The position numbers and the translations under genes are program-made. Below are positions 35,576 to 43,460 of a stretch of DNA of 43,811 nucleotides, piece by piece. The notes beneath the pieces are model-generated. The model ran no database searches. It was not told the origin of the DNA and worked only from the letters and a program-made list of their open reading frames with translations. Positions within the stretch are counted from its first letter, which is position 1, and every line of letters begins with the position of its first letter. Origin of the DNA: Rhodanobacter sp. 67-28 (lineage in GTDB: Bacteria; Pseudomonadota; Gammaproteobacteria; Xanthomonadales; Rhodanobacteraceae); NCBI GenBank assembly GCA_001898415.1, contig MKTU01000046.1, forward strand, positions 1 to 43,811, written 5' to 3'.

Positions 35576-36121
35576 ATGCCGCCTGTCTCCAGCGCCGCGC
35601 ATGACGGCGACGACGTGCGCGCCGCAGCCGCGGGCGACCGTCGCGCCTTCCAGCGCCTGTACGCGCTGCACGTCGGCCGCGTCTACGGCGCGCTGCACCG
35701 GCTGGCCGGCTACGACCACGCGCGGGCGGAGGATCTCACCCAGGACGCCTTCATCCGCGCCTGGCAGAAATTGCCCGGCTTCCGCCACGAAAGCTCCTTC
35801 GGCACCTGGCTGTATCGCCTGGCGGTCAACGTGGCGCTGATGGACATCCGCGCGCGCGGCGCCGATCCGGTGCGCGTAGTGGACGACGAGCACCTGCCGG
35901 ACAGTGGCGAGACGCCGTTCTGCGCGGCCGAGCGACACGAACTGGAACAAGCCATCGGCAGGCTGCCGCCGCGCGCCCGCGCCGTACTGGTACTGCACGA
36001 CATCGAAGGCTGGCGGCACGAGGACATCGGCGACGAACTGGGCATGGCGGTGGGCACCTCGAAGGCTCAACTGCATCGCGCACGCCAGCTGCTGCGCAAG
36101 ACGCTGGGAGAAAACGCATGA
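35576..36121 (+). CDS. ECF-type RNA polymerase sigma factor
   Basis: A 181-residue ECF (group 4) sigma factor. Region 2 is clear: AFQRLYALHVGRVYGALHRL, then DLTQDAFIRAWQKLPGF and FGTWLYRLAVNVALMDIRAR (region 2.4, -10 recognition). Region 4 is LEQAIGRLPPRARAVLVLHDIEGWRHEDIGDELGMAVGTSKAQLHRARQLLR (-35 recognition, split here only in description). Start at 35576 has CCGGAAG just upstream; an ATG at 35543 would add 11 residues without a ribosome site. The stop overlaps the next gene by four bases (ATGA). It should be held inactive by the membrane protein encoded next and direct transcription of this operon among others. Confidence 0.92.
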   Translation: MPPVSSAAHDGDDVRAAAAGDRRAFQRLYALHVGRVYGALHRLAGYDHARAEDLTQDAFIRAWQKLPGFRHESSFGTWLYRLAVNVALMDIRARGADPVRVVDDEHLPDSGETPFCAAERHELEQAIGRLPPRARAVLVLHDIEGWRHEDIGDELGMAVGTSKAQLHRARQLLRKTLGENA

Positions 36122-36546
36122 ACGAATTCGAATGGCGCCGCCAGATGCGCGAGCTGCAGCAACCGCATGTGCCGCGCCGCGACCTGTGGCCTGCGATCGA
36201 CGCGGCGCTGGACCAGGCCGTCGCCGATCCGCCCGCCCGGGCGACATGGCGGCGCATGCTGGCGGGCGCTGCCGTGGCGGCATCGCTGCTGCTGGTAGTG
36301 GGTATGGCTTGGCATCAGTGGTTCACACCCACCGCACCTGCCGAATCGACCGGCACGACCCGCCAGGCCAGCTGGAAGCCCGCCGATCCGCGCCTGGCCG
36401 GCGCCGCCATCGAACTGGACGCCGCCCGCCTCGAACTGCAGCTGGCGATCGAACAGGCACCGGATTCCGCGGCACTGCAACGGCTCCTGCGCCACACCGA
36501 ACGACAACAGGCGCAATTGCGCCAGCTGGCCGACCGCGCCGGCTGA
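36118..36546 (+). CDS. Putative anti-sigma factor (single-pass membrane protein)
   Basis: A 142-residue protein with a cytoplasmic N-terminal part (MNEFEWRRQMRELQQPHVPRRDLWPAIDAAL), one membrane helix at about 45-63 (MLAGAAVAASLLLVVGMAW), and a C-terminal periplasmic segment with heptad-like helices (AIELDAARLELQLAIEQAPDSAALQRLLRHTERQQAQLRQL in description). The gene order directly after an ECF sigma gene with an ATGA overlap, and the topology, make it a candidate anti-sigma factor. There is no zinc-binding anti-sigma (ZAS) HxxxCxxC motif. The next gene begins 20 bases downstream. Confidence 0.7.
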   Translation: MNEFEWRRQMRELQQPHVPRRDLWPAIDAALDQAVADPPARATWRRMLAGAAVAASLLLVVGMAWHQWFTPTAPAESTGTTRQASWKPADPRLAGAAIELDAARLELQLAIEQAPDSAALQRLLRHTERQQAQLRQLADRAG

Positions 36547-36566
36547 TGACCATCCGAGGAGAACCC

Positions 36567-37475
36567 ATGAAAACCGCCCACTGCCTGCCCCTGCTGTTGT
36601 GCCTGTGCATCGGCGATGCACTGGCCGGCACGCCGATCCAACTGCAGCACGCCGCCAGCGCCAATACGCGGATCAGCATCAGCAATATCGCCGGCTCGGT
36701 GAATGTCACCGCCTGGGATCGCAACGAAGTCCAGGTCGGCGGCGAACTCGGCGACGGCGCCAAGCCGCTGCAGATCACCGGCGACAACGACCGGCTGTCG
36801 ATCAAGGTCGAACCGCGCGGCGGTTCGGGCTCGGGCTGGTTCAACTTCGGCGGCGACAGCCGCATGGCGCCCACCACGCTGGAACTGCACGTGCCGCGCG
36901 GCGCATCGCTGGACGTCAAGGTGATCAGCGCGCCGCTGGTGATCGACGGCCTTGCCGGCGGCGACATCAAGGTCAACACGATCAGCGGCAACGCCCGCAT
37001 CCACGCGAACACGCCTGCGCTGGACGTCGACAGTGTCAGCGGCGGCATCGAGCTTTCCGGACAGGCCGACAAGGCCGCACTGCAAACCGTGAGCGGCGAG
37101 ATCCTGGCCCCGGCCCTGGGCCGCACGGCCAAACTGGAAACCATCTCCGGCCACATCCAGGCCGGCGGCGGGCCGTGGCAGACGCTCACCCTGAGCACCG
37201 TCTCCGGCGACGTGCAGCTGTCCGGCAAGCTGGCCGCCGGGGGCAGCATCGACATCGACAGCATGAGCGGCGATGTGCAGTTGCGCCTGCCGGCCGACAC
37301 CTCGGCCAAGCTGCACGCCAGCAGTTTCAGCGGCGACCTGCGCAGCGACTTCGGCAAGCCGATCGAAGCCGAGCGCGGCCCCGGCAGTTCGCTCGACACG
37401 AGCATCGGCGCCGGCGACGGCAAGATCCACCTCGAGACCTTCAGCGGCGACCTGCGCGTCAAGAAGCAGGAGTGA
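36567..37475 (+). CDS. DUF4097 family secreted beta-repeat protein
   Basis: A 302-residue secreted protein with a signal peptide (MKTAHCLPLLLCLCIGDALA). The rest is beta-strand repeats of the DUF4097 (bactofilin-like or adhesin-like beta-helix) type, marked by an SG motif about every 20 residues: TISGN, SVSGG, TVSGE, TISGH, TVSGD, SMSGD, SFSGD and TFSGD. Eight copies can be counted between about residue 135 and the end. Function unknown; DUF4097 proteins often accompany ECF sigma and anti-sigma genes, as here. GAGGAGA at 36555-36561 fixes the start. The final codons and stop lie inside the left arm of a large palindrome. Confidence 0.85.
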   Translation: MKTAHCLPLLLCLCIGDALAGTPIQLQHAASANTRISISNIAGSVNVTAWDRNEVQVGGELGDGAKPLQITGDNDRLSIKVEPRGGSGSGWFNFGGDSRMAPTTLELHVPRGASLDVKVISAPLVIDGLAGGDIKVNTISGNARIHANTPALDVDSVSGGIELSGQADKAALQTVSGEILAPALGRTAKLETISGHIQAGGGPWQTLTLSTVSGDVQLSGKLAAGGSIDIDSMSGDVQLRLPADTSAKLHASSFSGDLRSDFGKPIEAERGPGSSLDTSIGAGDGKIHLETFSGDLRVKKQE

Positions 37476-37557
37476 GCGGAGAGGAGTGAGAAGTGAGAGA
37501 AGAGCTGCAGCTTGCGCGCATTTCTCTCGTTTCTCACTCCTCTCCGCTCACTCCTGC
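37466..37557. terminator. Very long palindrome between convergent genes
   Basis: Arms 37466-37501 and 37522-37557 (36 bases each) pair fully in plus-strand RNA if two G-U pairs are allowed; in minus-strand RNA these two positions are A-C mismatches. The left arm is purine-rich (GGAGTGAGCGGAGAGGAGTG...), the right pyrimidine-rich. The 20-base loop contains AGCTGCAGCT. It includes the DUF4097 stop codon and ends one base before the stop codon of the convergent gene, so it can serve as a bidirectional terminator, but it has no U tract. Confidence 0.7.
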
Positions 37558-37558
37558 C

Positions 37559-38479
37559 TCAGAGATCCTGGTGATATTGCACGTAAGGCGTGCGCGACTG
37601 GTCCGGCTCCGGGCCGACCGGCGTGTTCGCCGGCGTGCCGGACGACCACAGGTTCTGCGCGCCGACGCTCAACGAGCCGCGCCACGGCAGGCGCCAGGTC
37701 ACGCCCAGGTCGATGCTGTTCCAGCGCCGATCGCCGTACAGGCTGCCGGGCACGCCGGCTTCGGGCTGCATGGTGCGACCGGTGAGCATGCCGCTCAACG
37801 GGCCGTGGTCGACGCCGAAACTCAGCGCCTTCTGGTCGAGCACGTTGACACCCAGCAGGTTGCCCGGCAGCAGATGCACGCGGCCCACGCTGGCGCCGAG
37901 GTCGATGCCGGTCTGCTTGCCCAGGGCCAGCCGGCCCCGTGCATTGAGCTGGTTGCTGCTGTCGAAACTGTACAGGCCGCCCGGCGCCGCACCCGGCAGC
38001 ACGCGCGGCAGCGGCGCATTGCGGTGGGGCGTGCTGGTGGCGCCCACGCTCACGCCGACGCTGTAATCGCCGGCGTCGTAGGTGGCACCCACTTCGCTGC
38101 CGAACACCCGCGTGCCGTGGTTGAGCCACGAGCGCTGGCTGACCTGCGCATGCGCCTGCAACGGGCCGACGCCGTACTGCAGGCCGGCGGCCATCGCGTT
38201 GCCGGCATCGAGCGGCTGCAGCAACAGCGGCGAATACAGGGACGTGGCGGAGTCGTTCGTGGTGCCGCGATCGGCCTTGAGCATCAGCATGCGGCCATGG
38301 CTGTCACGCCACAACGGGACGTTTACGCCGGAACTGGCCGGGTCGGCATTCGTCAACTGCGCCCCGTTCTGCGGCTGCGCCAGCAACTGCGCGGCCTGCG
38401 CCGCATCGCCGCCCACGGATTGCCCGGCGGCCGCAAGCGGCAGCAGGAAAATCGACAGCATGGCAGGCAGGCGGCGCAT
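37559..38479 (-). CDS. Putative outer-membrane beta-barrel protein, unknown family
   Basis: I do not recognise the family. The 306-residue protein has a signal peptide (RRLPAMLSIFLLPLAAAGQS) and then alternating polar/hydrophobic strands (LQYGVGPLQAHAQVSQRSW, YSVGVSVGAT, GIDLGASVGRVHLL, SIDLGVTWRLPW and SLSVGAQNLWS) ending in YVQYHQDL, a pattern of an outer-membrane barrel without a terminal phenylalanine. The start could be ATG 38479, or 38515/38518 with 12-13 extra residues before the signal; I prefer 38479 because it places the basic residues and hydrophobic core at normal positions. Convergent with the DUF4097 gene across the palindrome. Confidence 0.6.
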   Translation of the reverse strand: MRRLPAMLSIFLLPLAAAGQSVGGDAAQAAQLLAQPQNGAQLTNADPASSGVNVPLWRDSHGRMLMLKADRGTTNDSATSLYSPLLLQPLDAGNAMAAGLQYGVGPLQAHAQVSQRSWLNHGTRVFGSEVGATYDAGDYSVGVSVGATSTPHRNAPLPRVLPGAAPGGLYSFDSSNQLNARGRLALGKQTGIDLGASVGRVHLLPGNLLGVNVLDQKALSFGVDHGPLSGMLTGRTMQPEAGVPGSLYGDRRWNSIDLGVTWRLPWRGSLSVGAQNLWSSGTPANTPVGPEPDQSRTPYVQYHQDL

Positions 38480-38642
38480 GGCTTTTGAACGAAACTCCAG
38501 GACTGATGGAACCATCATCCGAACACGGCTCGCGTTGATGATGTCGTGCGATCGGGATGGTAGCGCATTTTACGTTTTGCTAACAGCCCAAAACCCGCCC
38601 CAGCGCACAGTTGCATGGGTTGCTGTGTCAAGCTTTGACCCG

Positions 38643-38670
38643 TTCGACCGGGCCAGGTTCCCGCTATGAT
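38643..38670 (+). promoter_or_regulatory. Promoter of the GGDEF-EAL gene
   Basis: TTCGAC (38643-38648), 16-base spacer, TATGAT (38665-38670), about 85 bases before the ATG at 38755. A second TATAAA-like box is at 38700-38705. Confidence 0.45.
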
Positions 38671-38710
38671 CCCGCTGGCAGGAGCGGCGGCCCACCCTGT
38701 ATAAAGGCCT

Positions 38711-38730
38711 TTTGACGTCGACGCGTCAAA
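38711..38730. promoter_or_regulatory. Inverted repeat TTTGACG-N6-CGTCAAA (candidate operator)
   Basis: Perfect 7-bp arms (38711-38717 and 38724-38730) separated by TCGACG, between the promoter and the start of the GGDEF-EAL gene. The size and symmetry fit a dimeric regulator site. The cognate protein is unknown. Confidence 0.5.
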
Positions 38731-38754
38731 TCGTTCCGGAATCGACCACCAGCC

Positions 38755-41655
38755 ATGAGCGCCAGCCCGACGATCCGACCCTCCCAGCCGCCGCACGCGG
38801 CCCGGGATGTCGCGACCCTGAACGGCGCCGTGGAACGCCTGTTCGAGGCAGTCGACGCCACCGGGGTGATGGAAATCTGCGAGCTGATGCTGGACCAGCT
38901 CGGCATCCGCGGCCGCCTGCACTGGCGCGCCCGCGACGAGGATGGCGCCCCCGACGAGAAATGGCTGGACCTGGCCGAAGACCCGCAGGCCACGCGCACC
39001 TTGTCGATGACATGGGACGAGACCCCGCCGCCTCCCGCTGCGCGCGACTCGCTGCTATGGCTGGGCCGCCTGGCGGACATCCGCCTGCGCCAGCTGGCCG
39101 AGACCAGCCGCCTGTACGAGGCGATCTCCCGCCTGGCGCTGGCCGAACGCCTGCAGCGCGCGCTGTACGCGATCGCCGACCAGGCCAGCGCCGAGCACGA
39201 CATGCCGCAGATGATGCGCTCGCTGCACGCGATCGTCAGCAGCCTGATGTACGCGGAAAACTTCTACATCGTGCTGTACGACCCGGCCACCGACCAGATC
39301 CGCTTCACCTACTGCGTGGACATCGTCGACACCGACCTTCCCGTGCTCAACCAGCCGATGCCGCTGCAGGAGATGGAATACAGCCTGACCTGGAACCTGC
39401 TGCGCCAAGGGCGTCCGATGATGGGTTCGCTCGACGACCTGGTACAGCAGATCGGCGATCGTTTCCGCCTGTTCGGCGCGCGCTGCGAGGACTGGCTGGG
39501 CGTGCCCATGCTGCGCGACGGGCACGTGGCGGGCGGCATCGTGGTGCAGAGCTACCGCTCGGACACGCATTACTCGCGGCACGACATGGAGCTGCTCAAC
39601 TACGTGGCGCAACACGTGCAGACCGCACTGGAACGGCGCGAGGCGCACCTGGAGCTGGGCCGCCGCGTCACCGACCGCACCGCGGCACTGCGCGAGGCCA
39701 ATCGCGTGCTGCGCCAGCAGGTGCTGCAGCGCCAGCGCGGCGAGCGCCTGCAGGCGGCACTGTTTCGCATCGCCGAACTGGCCAGCACCTCGGAAAGCCT
39801 GGACAAGTTCTACGCCGCCGTGCACCAGGTCATCAGCGGCCTGCTGTACGCGCGCAACTTCTACATCGCGCTGCTGGACGAGGAGACCGACCAGCTGACG
39901 TTCCCCTATTCGGTCGACGAGGTCGATCGCGTGCGCCCGGCGCGCGTGCACGGCCGCGGCGCCACCGAGTACGTATTGCGCACCGCCCGCCCGCTGCTGG
40001 CCACCCCCGAGCTGATCGACAAGCTGCACGCCGCAGGCGAGATCGCCCACTTCGGCGCGCCATCGGTGTGCTGGCTGGGCGTGCCGCTGATCTGGGGCGG
40101 CAAGGCCAAGGGCGTGCTTACCCTGCAGAGCTATTCGCCGGCGCACAACTACAGCGAGCGCGACCAGGAGCTGCTGACCTTCGTCAGCTACCACGTGGCC
40201 AACGCGCTGCAGCGCAAGCAGGCGGCCCATTCGCTCAAGCAGGCCAACGCCGGGCTCGAGCGCCGCGTCACCGAGCGCACCCGCGCGCTGGCGCTGGCCA
40301 ACCGCGACCTGCGCGAACAGATCGCCGAACGCGAGCGGGTCGAGCGCCGGCTGAAGTACGAGACCCTGCACGACTCGCTTACCGGCCTGCCCAATCGCAC
40401 CTTGCTGCTGCAGCGGCTGGAACAGGCGATGCAGCGCTACGCGGCCAACCGTGACGAGCGGTTCGCGGTGCTGTTCATCGACCTGGACCGCTTCAAGGTC
40501 ATCAACGACTCGGTCGGCCATCTGATCGGCGACGACCTGCTGTTCCAGGTCGGCGGCCGCATCCGCGCCTGCCTGAAGACCCGCGACGTGGTCGCGCGGC
40601 TGGGCGGGGACGAGTTTGCCGTGCTGCTGGAGGGCATTACCGAGACCGACAAGGCCTCGCTGATCGCCGAACGCATCATCCACGAGCTGCAGACGCCGTT
40701 CCGGCTGGGCACCAAGGAGATCTTCACCTCCGCCTCGATCGGCATCGCGCTTGCCGCCCCGCACTATCGCCAGCCGGAGGAACTGCTGCGCGACGCCGAC
40801 GCGGCGATGTACAACGCCAAGGACGGTGGCCGCCATCGCGCGGCGATGTTCGACGACCGCCTGCGCCGCGAGGCACTGTCCCTGCTGGACATGGAGAGCG
40901 ACCTGCGCCACGCGCTGGGCCGCAACGAGTTCGAACCGTACTACCAGCCGATCGTCGAGCTCTCCGACGGCCGCATCGTCGGCTACGAGGCGCTGCTGCG
41001 CTGGCACCATCCGCAGCGCGGCCTGCTGCCGCCGCACGACTTCCTGCTGATCGCCGAGGAATGCGGCTGCGCCGAGGCGATCGACTGGCAGATCTTCGAG
41101 CAGGTGTGCATCCAGGCGGTGCGCCTGATCGGCACCGAGGGTTTCATCAGCATCAACGTGTCCGGGCGGCACTTCCGTTCGGTCGACCTCGACCAGCGCC
41201 TGCTCGCGCTGTTCGACCAGTACGCCGTGCCCAGCCACTGCATCCGCATCGAAGTCACCGAGCATGCGCTGCTGGAAAACCCCACCCAGGTGAAGCGCAT
41301 CCTGAAAAACCTGCGCAACCACGGCGTGGGCATCGCGCTGGACGATTTCGGCACCGGCTATTCCTCGCTGAGCTATCTCCACCAGTACCCGTTCGAGAGC
41401 CTGAAGATCGACCGCTCCTTCATCGTCGAGCTGCCGCCGGACGACAGCGACACCCAGGGCCTGGCCCTGGTGCGCGCCATCCAGGTGCTGGCCGATTCGC
41501 TGCACATGAAGGTGATCGCCGAGGGCATCGAGCAGGAGTCGCAGCGCCAGGCGCTGCTGCGGGTCGGCTGCCGCTACGGCCAGGGTTTCCTGTTCGCCTC
41601 GCCGCAGCCGGCCAGCACCTGGCTGGCCGCCAACAGCCCGCTGCTGCCGGCCTGA
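38755..41655 (+). CDS. GAF-GAF-GGDEF-EAL cyclic-di-GMP turnover protein
   Basis: A 966-residue protein. Two GAF-like sensor domains (about 140-300 and 325-490) are each followed by a coiled-coil ALRxANRxLRxQ stretch that ends in a helix. The GGDEF domain has the intact motif GGDEF at 617-621. The I-site five residues upstream reads KTRD (608-611), not RxxD, so product inhibition may be weak. The EAL domain has EAL at 745-747 (GYEALLRW), DDFGTGYSS (863 onward), LKIDRSFI, AEGIEQE and YGQGFLF, all needed for phosphodiesterase activity. It is soluble (no membrane helix). Which activity dominates cannot be told; both look possible. Confidence 0.93.
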   Translation: MSASPTIRPSQPPHAARDVATLNGAVERLFEAVDATGVMEICELMLDQLGIRGRLHWRARDEDGAPDEKWLDLAEDPQATRTLSMTWDETPPPPAARDSLLWLGRLADIRLRQLAETSRLYEAISRLALAERLQRALYAIADQASAEHDMPQMMRSLHAIVSSLMYAENFYIVLYDPATDQIRFTYCVDIVDTDLPVLNQPMPLQEMEYSLTWNLLRQGRPMMGSLDDLVQQIGDRFRLFGARCEDWLGVPMLRDGHVAGGIVVQSYRSDTHYSRHDMELLNYVAQHVQTALERREAHLELGRRVTDRTAALREANRVLRQQVLQRQRGERLQAALFRIAELASTSESLDKFYAAVHQVISGLLYARNFYIALLDEETDQLTFPYSVDEVDRVRPARVHGRGATEYVLRTARPLLATPELIDKLHAAGEIAHFGAPSVCWLGVPLIWGGKAKGVLTLQSYSPAHNYSERDQELLTFVSYHVANALQRKQAAHSLKQANAGLERRVTERTRALALANRDLREQIAERERVERRLKYETLHDSLTGLPNRTLLLQRLEQAMQRYAANRDERFAVLFIDLDRFKVINDSVGHLIGDDLLFQVGGRIRACLKTRDVVARLGGDEFAVLLEGITETDKASLIAERIIHELQTPFRLGTKEIFTSASIGIALAAPHYRQPEELLRDADAAMYNAKDGGRHRAAMFDDRLRREALSLLDMESDLRHALGRNEFEPYYQPIVELSDGRIVGYEALLRWHHPQRGLLPPHDFLLIAEECGCAEAIDWQIFEQVCIQAVRLIGTEGFISINVSGRHFRSVDLDQRLLALFDQYAVPSHCIRIEVTEHALLENPTQVKRILKNLRNHGVGIALDDFGTGYSSLSYLHQYPFESLKIDRSFIVELPPDDSDTQGLALVRAIQVLADSLHMKVIAEGIEQESQRQALLRVGCRYGQGFLFASPQPASTWLAANSPLLPA

Positions 41656-41664
41656 GCGGAGTCC

Positions 41665-42564
41665 CTACTGCGCCGTGCCCGGCGCGCCGGGGGCGGCGCT
41701 GTCGCTCAGCAGGTGCTCGGCGTCGATGCGGTCGAACGCATAGCGCTGCGCGCAGAACTCGCAGACCACCTCGATCTCGCCGTCACGCGCGGCCAGCGCG
41801 GCGTCCACTTCGTCGCGCCCGAGCGAACGCAGCATGGCGCTGACCCGTTCGCGGCTGCAGCTGCAACCGAACGCCAGCGCGCGCCTTTCGAGCAGGCGCG
41901 CGGACTCCTCGTGGTACAGGCGAAACAGCAGCGGCTCGGCCGGGGTGGCCAGCAGCTCGTCGACGCCCAGCGTCGCGGTCAGCTGCAGCACGCGGTTCCA
42001 GGCGTCCTCGTCGATGTCCGCGGCGTGGCCGCCCTCGTCGGGCATCTTCTGCAGCATCAGGCCGACCGCCTGCGTCGCATCGCAGGCCAGCAGGAATCGC
42101 GCGGGCAACTGTTCGGACTGCCGGAAGTAGTTCTCCAGCGACGCGGCCAGGCCGGCGTCGCGCAGTTCGACCAGGCCCTGGTAACGCTGGCCGCGCTCGA
42201 CGTTGCCCATGGTGATCGCCATGATCGCCTCGTCCAGGTCGTTCAGCGCCAGCGGCTGGGGCAGCGGCTCGCGCCAGCGTGCCAGCCCGCGCAGGCGTCC
42301 GGCGTCGTCGCACTCGGCGAACAGCAGGCGCAGTGCGGACGCGCTCTTCAATTCGATCGACAACGCGCCATCGAGCTTGATGTTGCCGGTGAGCAGCGCG
42401 CTGGCCACCAGCGTCTCGCCCAGCAGCGCCCGCAACGCCGTCGGATAGTCGGCACGGCCCGCCACCTCGCGCCATGACGCGCCCAGGCGCACCAGCGCGC
42501 CGCGCACGCCGGCACGCGGCAGCAGGAAGCGGTACATCACGTCGTCGTCGGACGGCACGGGCAT
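41665..42564 (-). CDS. hslO: Hsp33 redox-regulated chaperone
   Basis: A 299-residue cytoplasmic holdase (E. coli Hsp33 has 292) activated by oxidative unfolding. The zinc-binding cysteines are in FGCSCSRERV (CxC) and VVCEFCAQRY (CxxC) near the C-terminus. The N-terminal domain shows SWREVAGRADYPTALRALLGE and KLDGALSIELK. It converges with the GGDEF-EAL gene (9 bases between stops) and is divergent from mtgA with 83 bases between starts. ATG 42564 has GAGAA about six bases upstream; the longer frame to 42807 overlaps mtgA and is rejected. Confidence 0.95.
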   Translation of the reverse strand: MPVPSDDDVMYRFLLPRAGVRGALVRLGASWREVAGRADYPTALRALLGETLVASALLTGNIKLDGALSIELKSASALRLLFAECDDAGRLRGLARWREPLPQPLALNDLDEAIMAITMGNVERGQRYQGLVELRDAGLAASLENYFRQSEQLPARFLLACDATQAVGLMLQKMPDEGGHAADIDEDAWNRVLQLTATLGVDELLATPAEPLLFRLYHEESARLLERRALAFGCSCSRERVSAMLRSLGRDEVDAALAARDGEIEVVCEFCAQRYAFDRIDAEHLLSDSAAPGAPGTAQ

Positions 42565-42635
42565 GATCGGTTCTCGCGGAAGCAGGCAGGGAAACGGCAC
42601 AGATGGGGTCGGCACGGCACCGGCACAACGCCTCG

Positions 42636-42641
42636 TATACT
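42636..42641 (+). promoter_or_regulatory. -10 box of mtgA (leaderless)
   Basis: TATACT lies six bases before the ATG at 42648, so transcription would begin at or next to the start codon. No Shine-Dalgarno is present. Confidence 0.55.
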
Positions 42642-42647
42642 GCAGCC

Positions 42648-43376
42648 ATGTCTTCACCGTCACGCCGACTCCGATGGCGCAAGCTGCTTCGCTGCCTGGG
42701 CATCCTCGCCATGGCGTGGCTGGGATCGACCTGGCTGGCGGTGCTGATCCTGCGCTTCGTGCCGCCGCTGACCTCGGCGGTGATGGTCGAGCGCCAAGTC
42801 GGCGCATGGCTGCACGGGGACATGAGTTTCCGCCTGCGCCAGCACTGGGTGCCGTGGAAGCGGGTCTCGCCCTGGGTGCCGCTGGCGATGGTGGCCGGCG
42901 AGGACCAGAAGTTTCCCTACCACCACGGTTTCGATTTCGACTCCATCAACAAGGCGATCGACGCGGCCGACGACGGCAAGCGCCTGCGCGGCGCCAGCAC
43001 GATCAGCCAGCAGACCGCCAAGAACCTGTTCCTGTGGAACGGCCGCAGCTTCGTGCGCAAGGGACTGGAGGCGTACTTCACCGTGCTGATCGAGCTGACT
43101 TGGCCGAAGCGGCGCATCCTCGAGGTGTACATGAACATCGCCGAGCTGGGCAACGGCATCTACGGCGTGGGCGCGGCCAGCGAGGCTTACTACCATACCT
43201 CGCCCGCGCGCCTGGGGCCGGCGCAGGCCGCACGCCTGGCGGCGGTGCTGCCCAGCCCGCGCCGGCTGCACGTCGACCGCCCGAGCGCGTACGTGCAGCG
43301 CCGCACCGCATGGATCGAGCAGCAGATGCAGCAACTGGGCGGGCCGGACTACCTCGACGCGCCGCCGCCGAAATAG
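42648..43376 (+). CDS. mtgA: Monofunctional biosynthetic peptidoglycan transglycosylase
   Basis: A 242-residue glycosyltransferase (family 51) that polymerises lipid II into glycan strands at the inner membrane. One membrane helix lies at about 15-35 (LGILAMAWLGSTWLAVLILRFV region). Catalytic motifs of GT51 are intact: GEDQKFPYHHGFD (first glutamate), GASTISQQTAKNLFLW, KRRILEVYMNIAELGNGIYGV and an SPARLGPAQAARLA stretch. Length equals E. coli MtgA. There is no transpeptidase domain. Start 42648 follows the -10 box by six bases; an ATG at 42603 is upstream of it. Confidence 0.95.
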   Translation: MSSPSRRLRWRKLLRCLGILAMAWLGSTWLAVLILRFVPPLTSAVMVERQVGAWLHGDMSFRLRQHWVPWKRVSPWVPLAMVAGEDQKFPYHHGFDFDSINKAIDAADDGKRLRGASTISQQTAKNLFLWNGRSFVRKGLEAYFTVLIELTWPKRRILEVYMNIAELGNGIYGVGAASEAYYHTSPARLGPAQAARLAAVLPSPRRLHVDRPSAYVQRRTAWIEQQMQQLGGPDYLDAPPPK

Positions 43377-43460
43377 CGCCAGGGCCCGTCACTACACGCC
43401 AACGCCGCCGCGCGATAGACTCGACCCGGACAACCGAAGGCCACCGCCAGGAGACCCGAG

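Noticed and set aside
39055..41505. 816-codon minus-strand open frame over the GGDEF-EAL gene
   Set aside because: Antisense shadow with no family motifs; GGDEF and EAL residues are on the plus strand.
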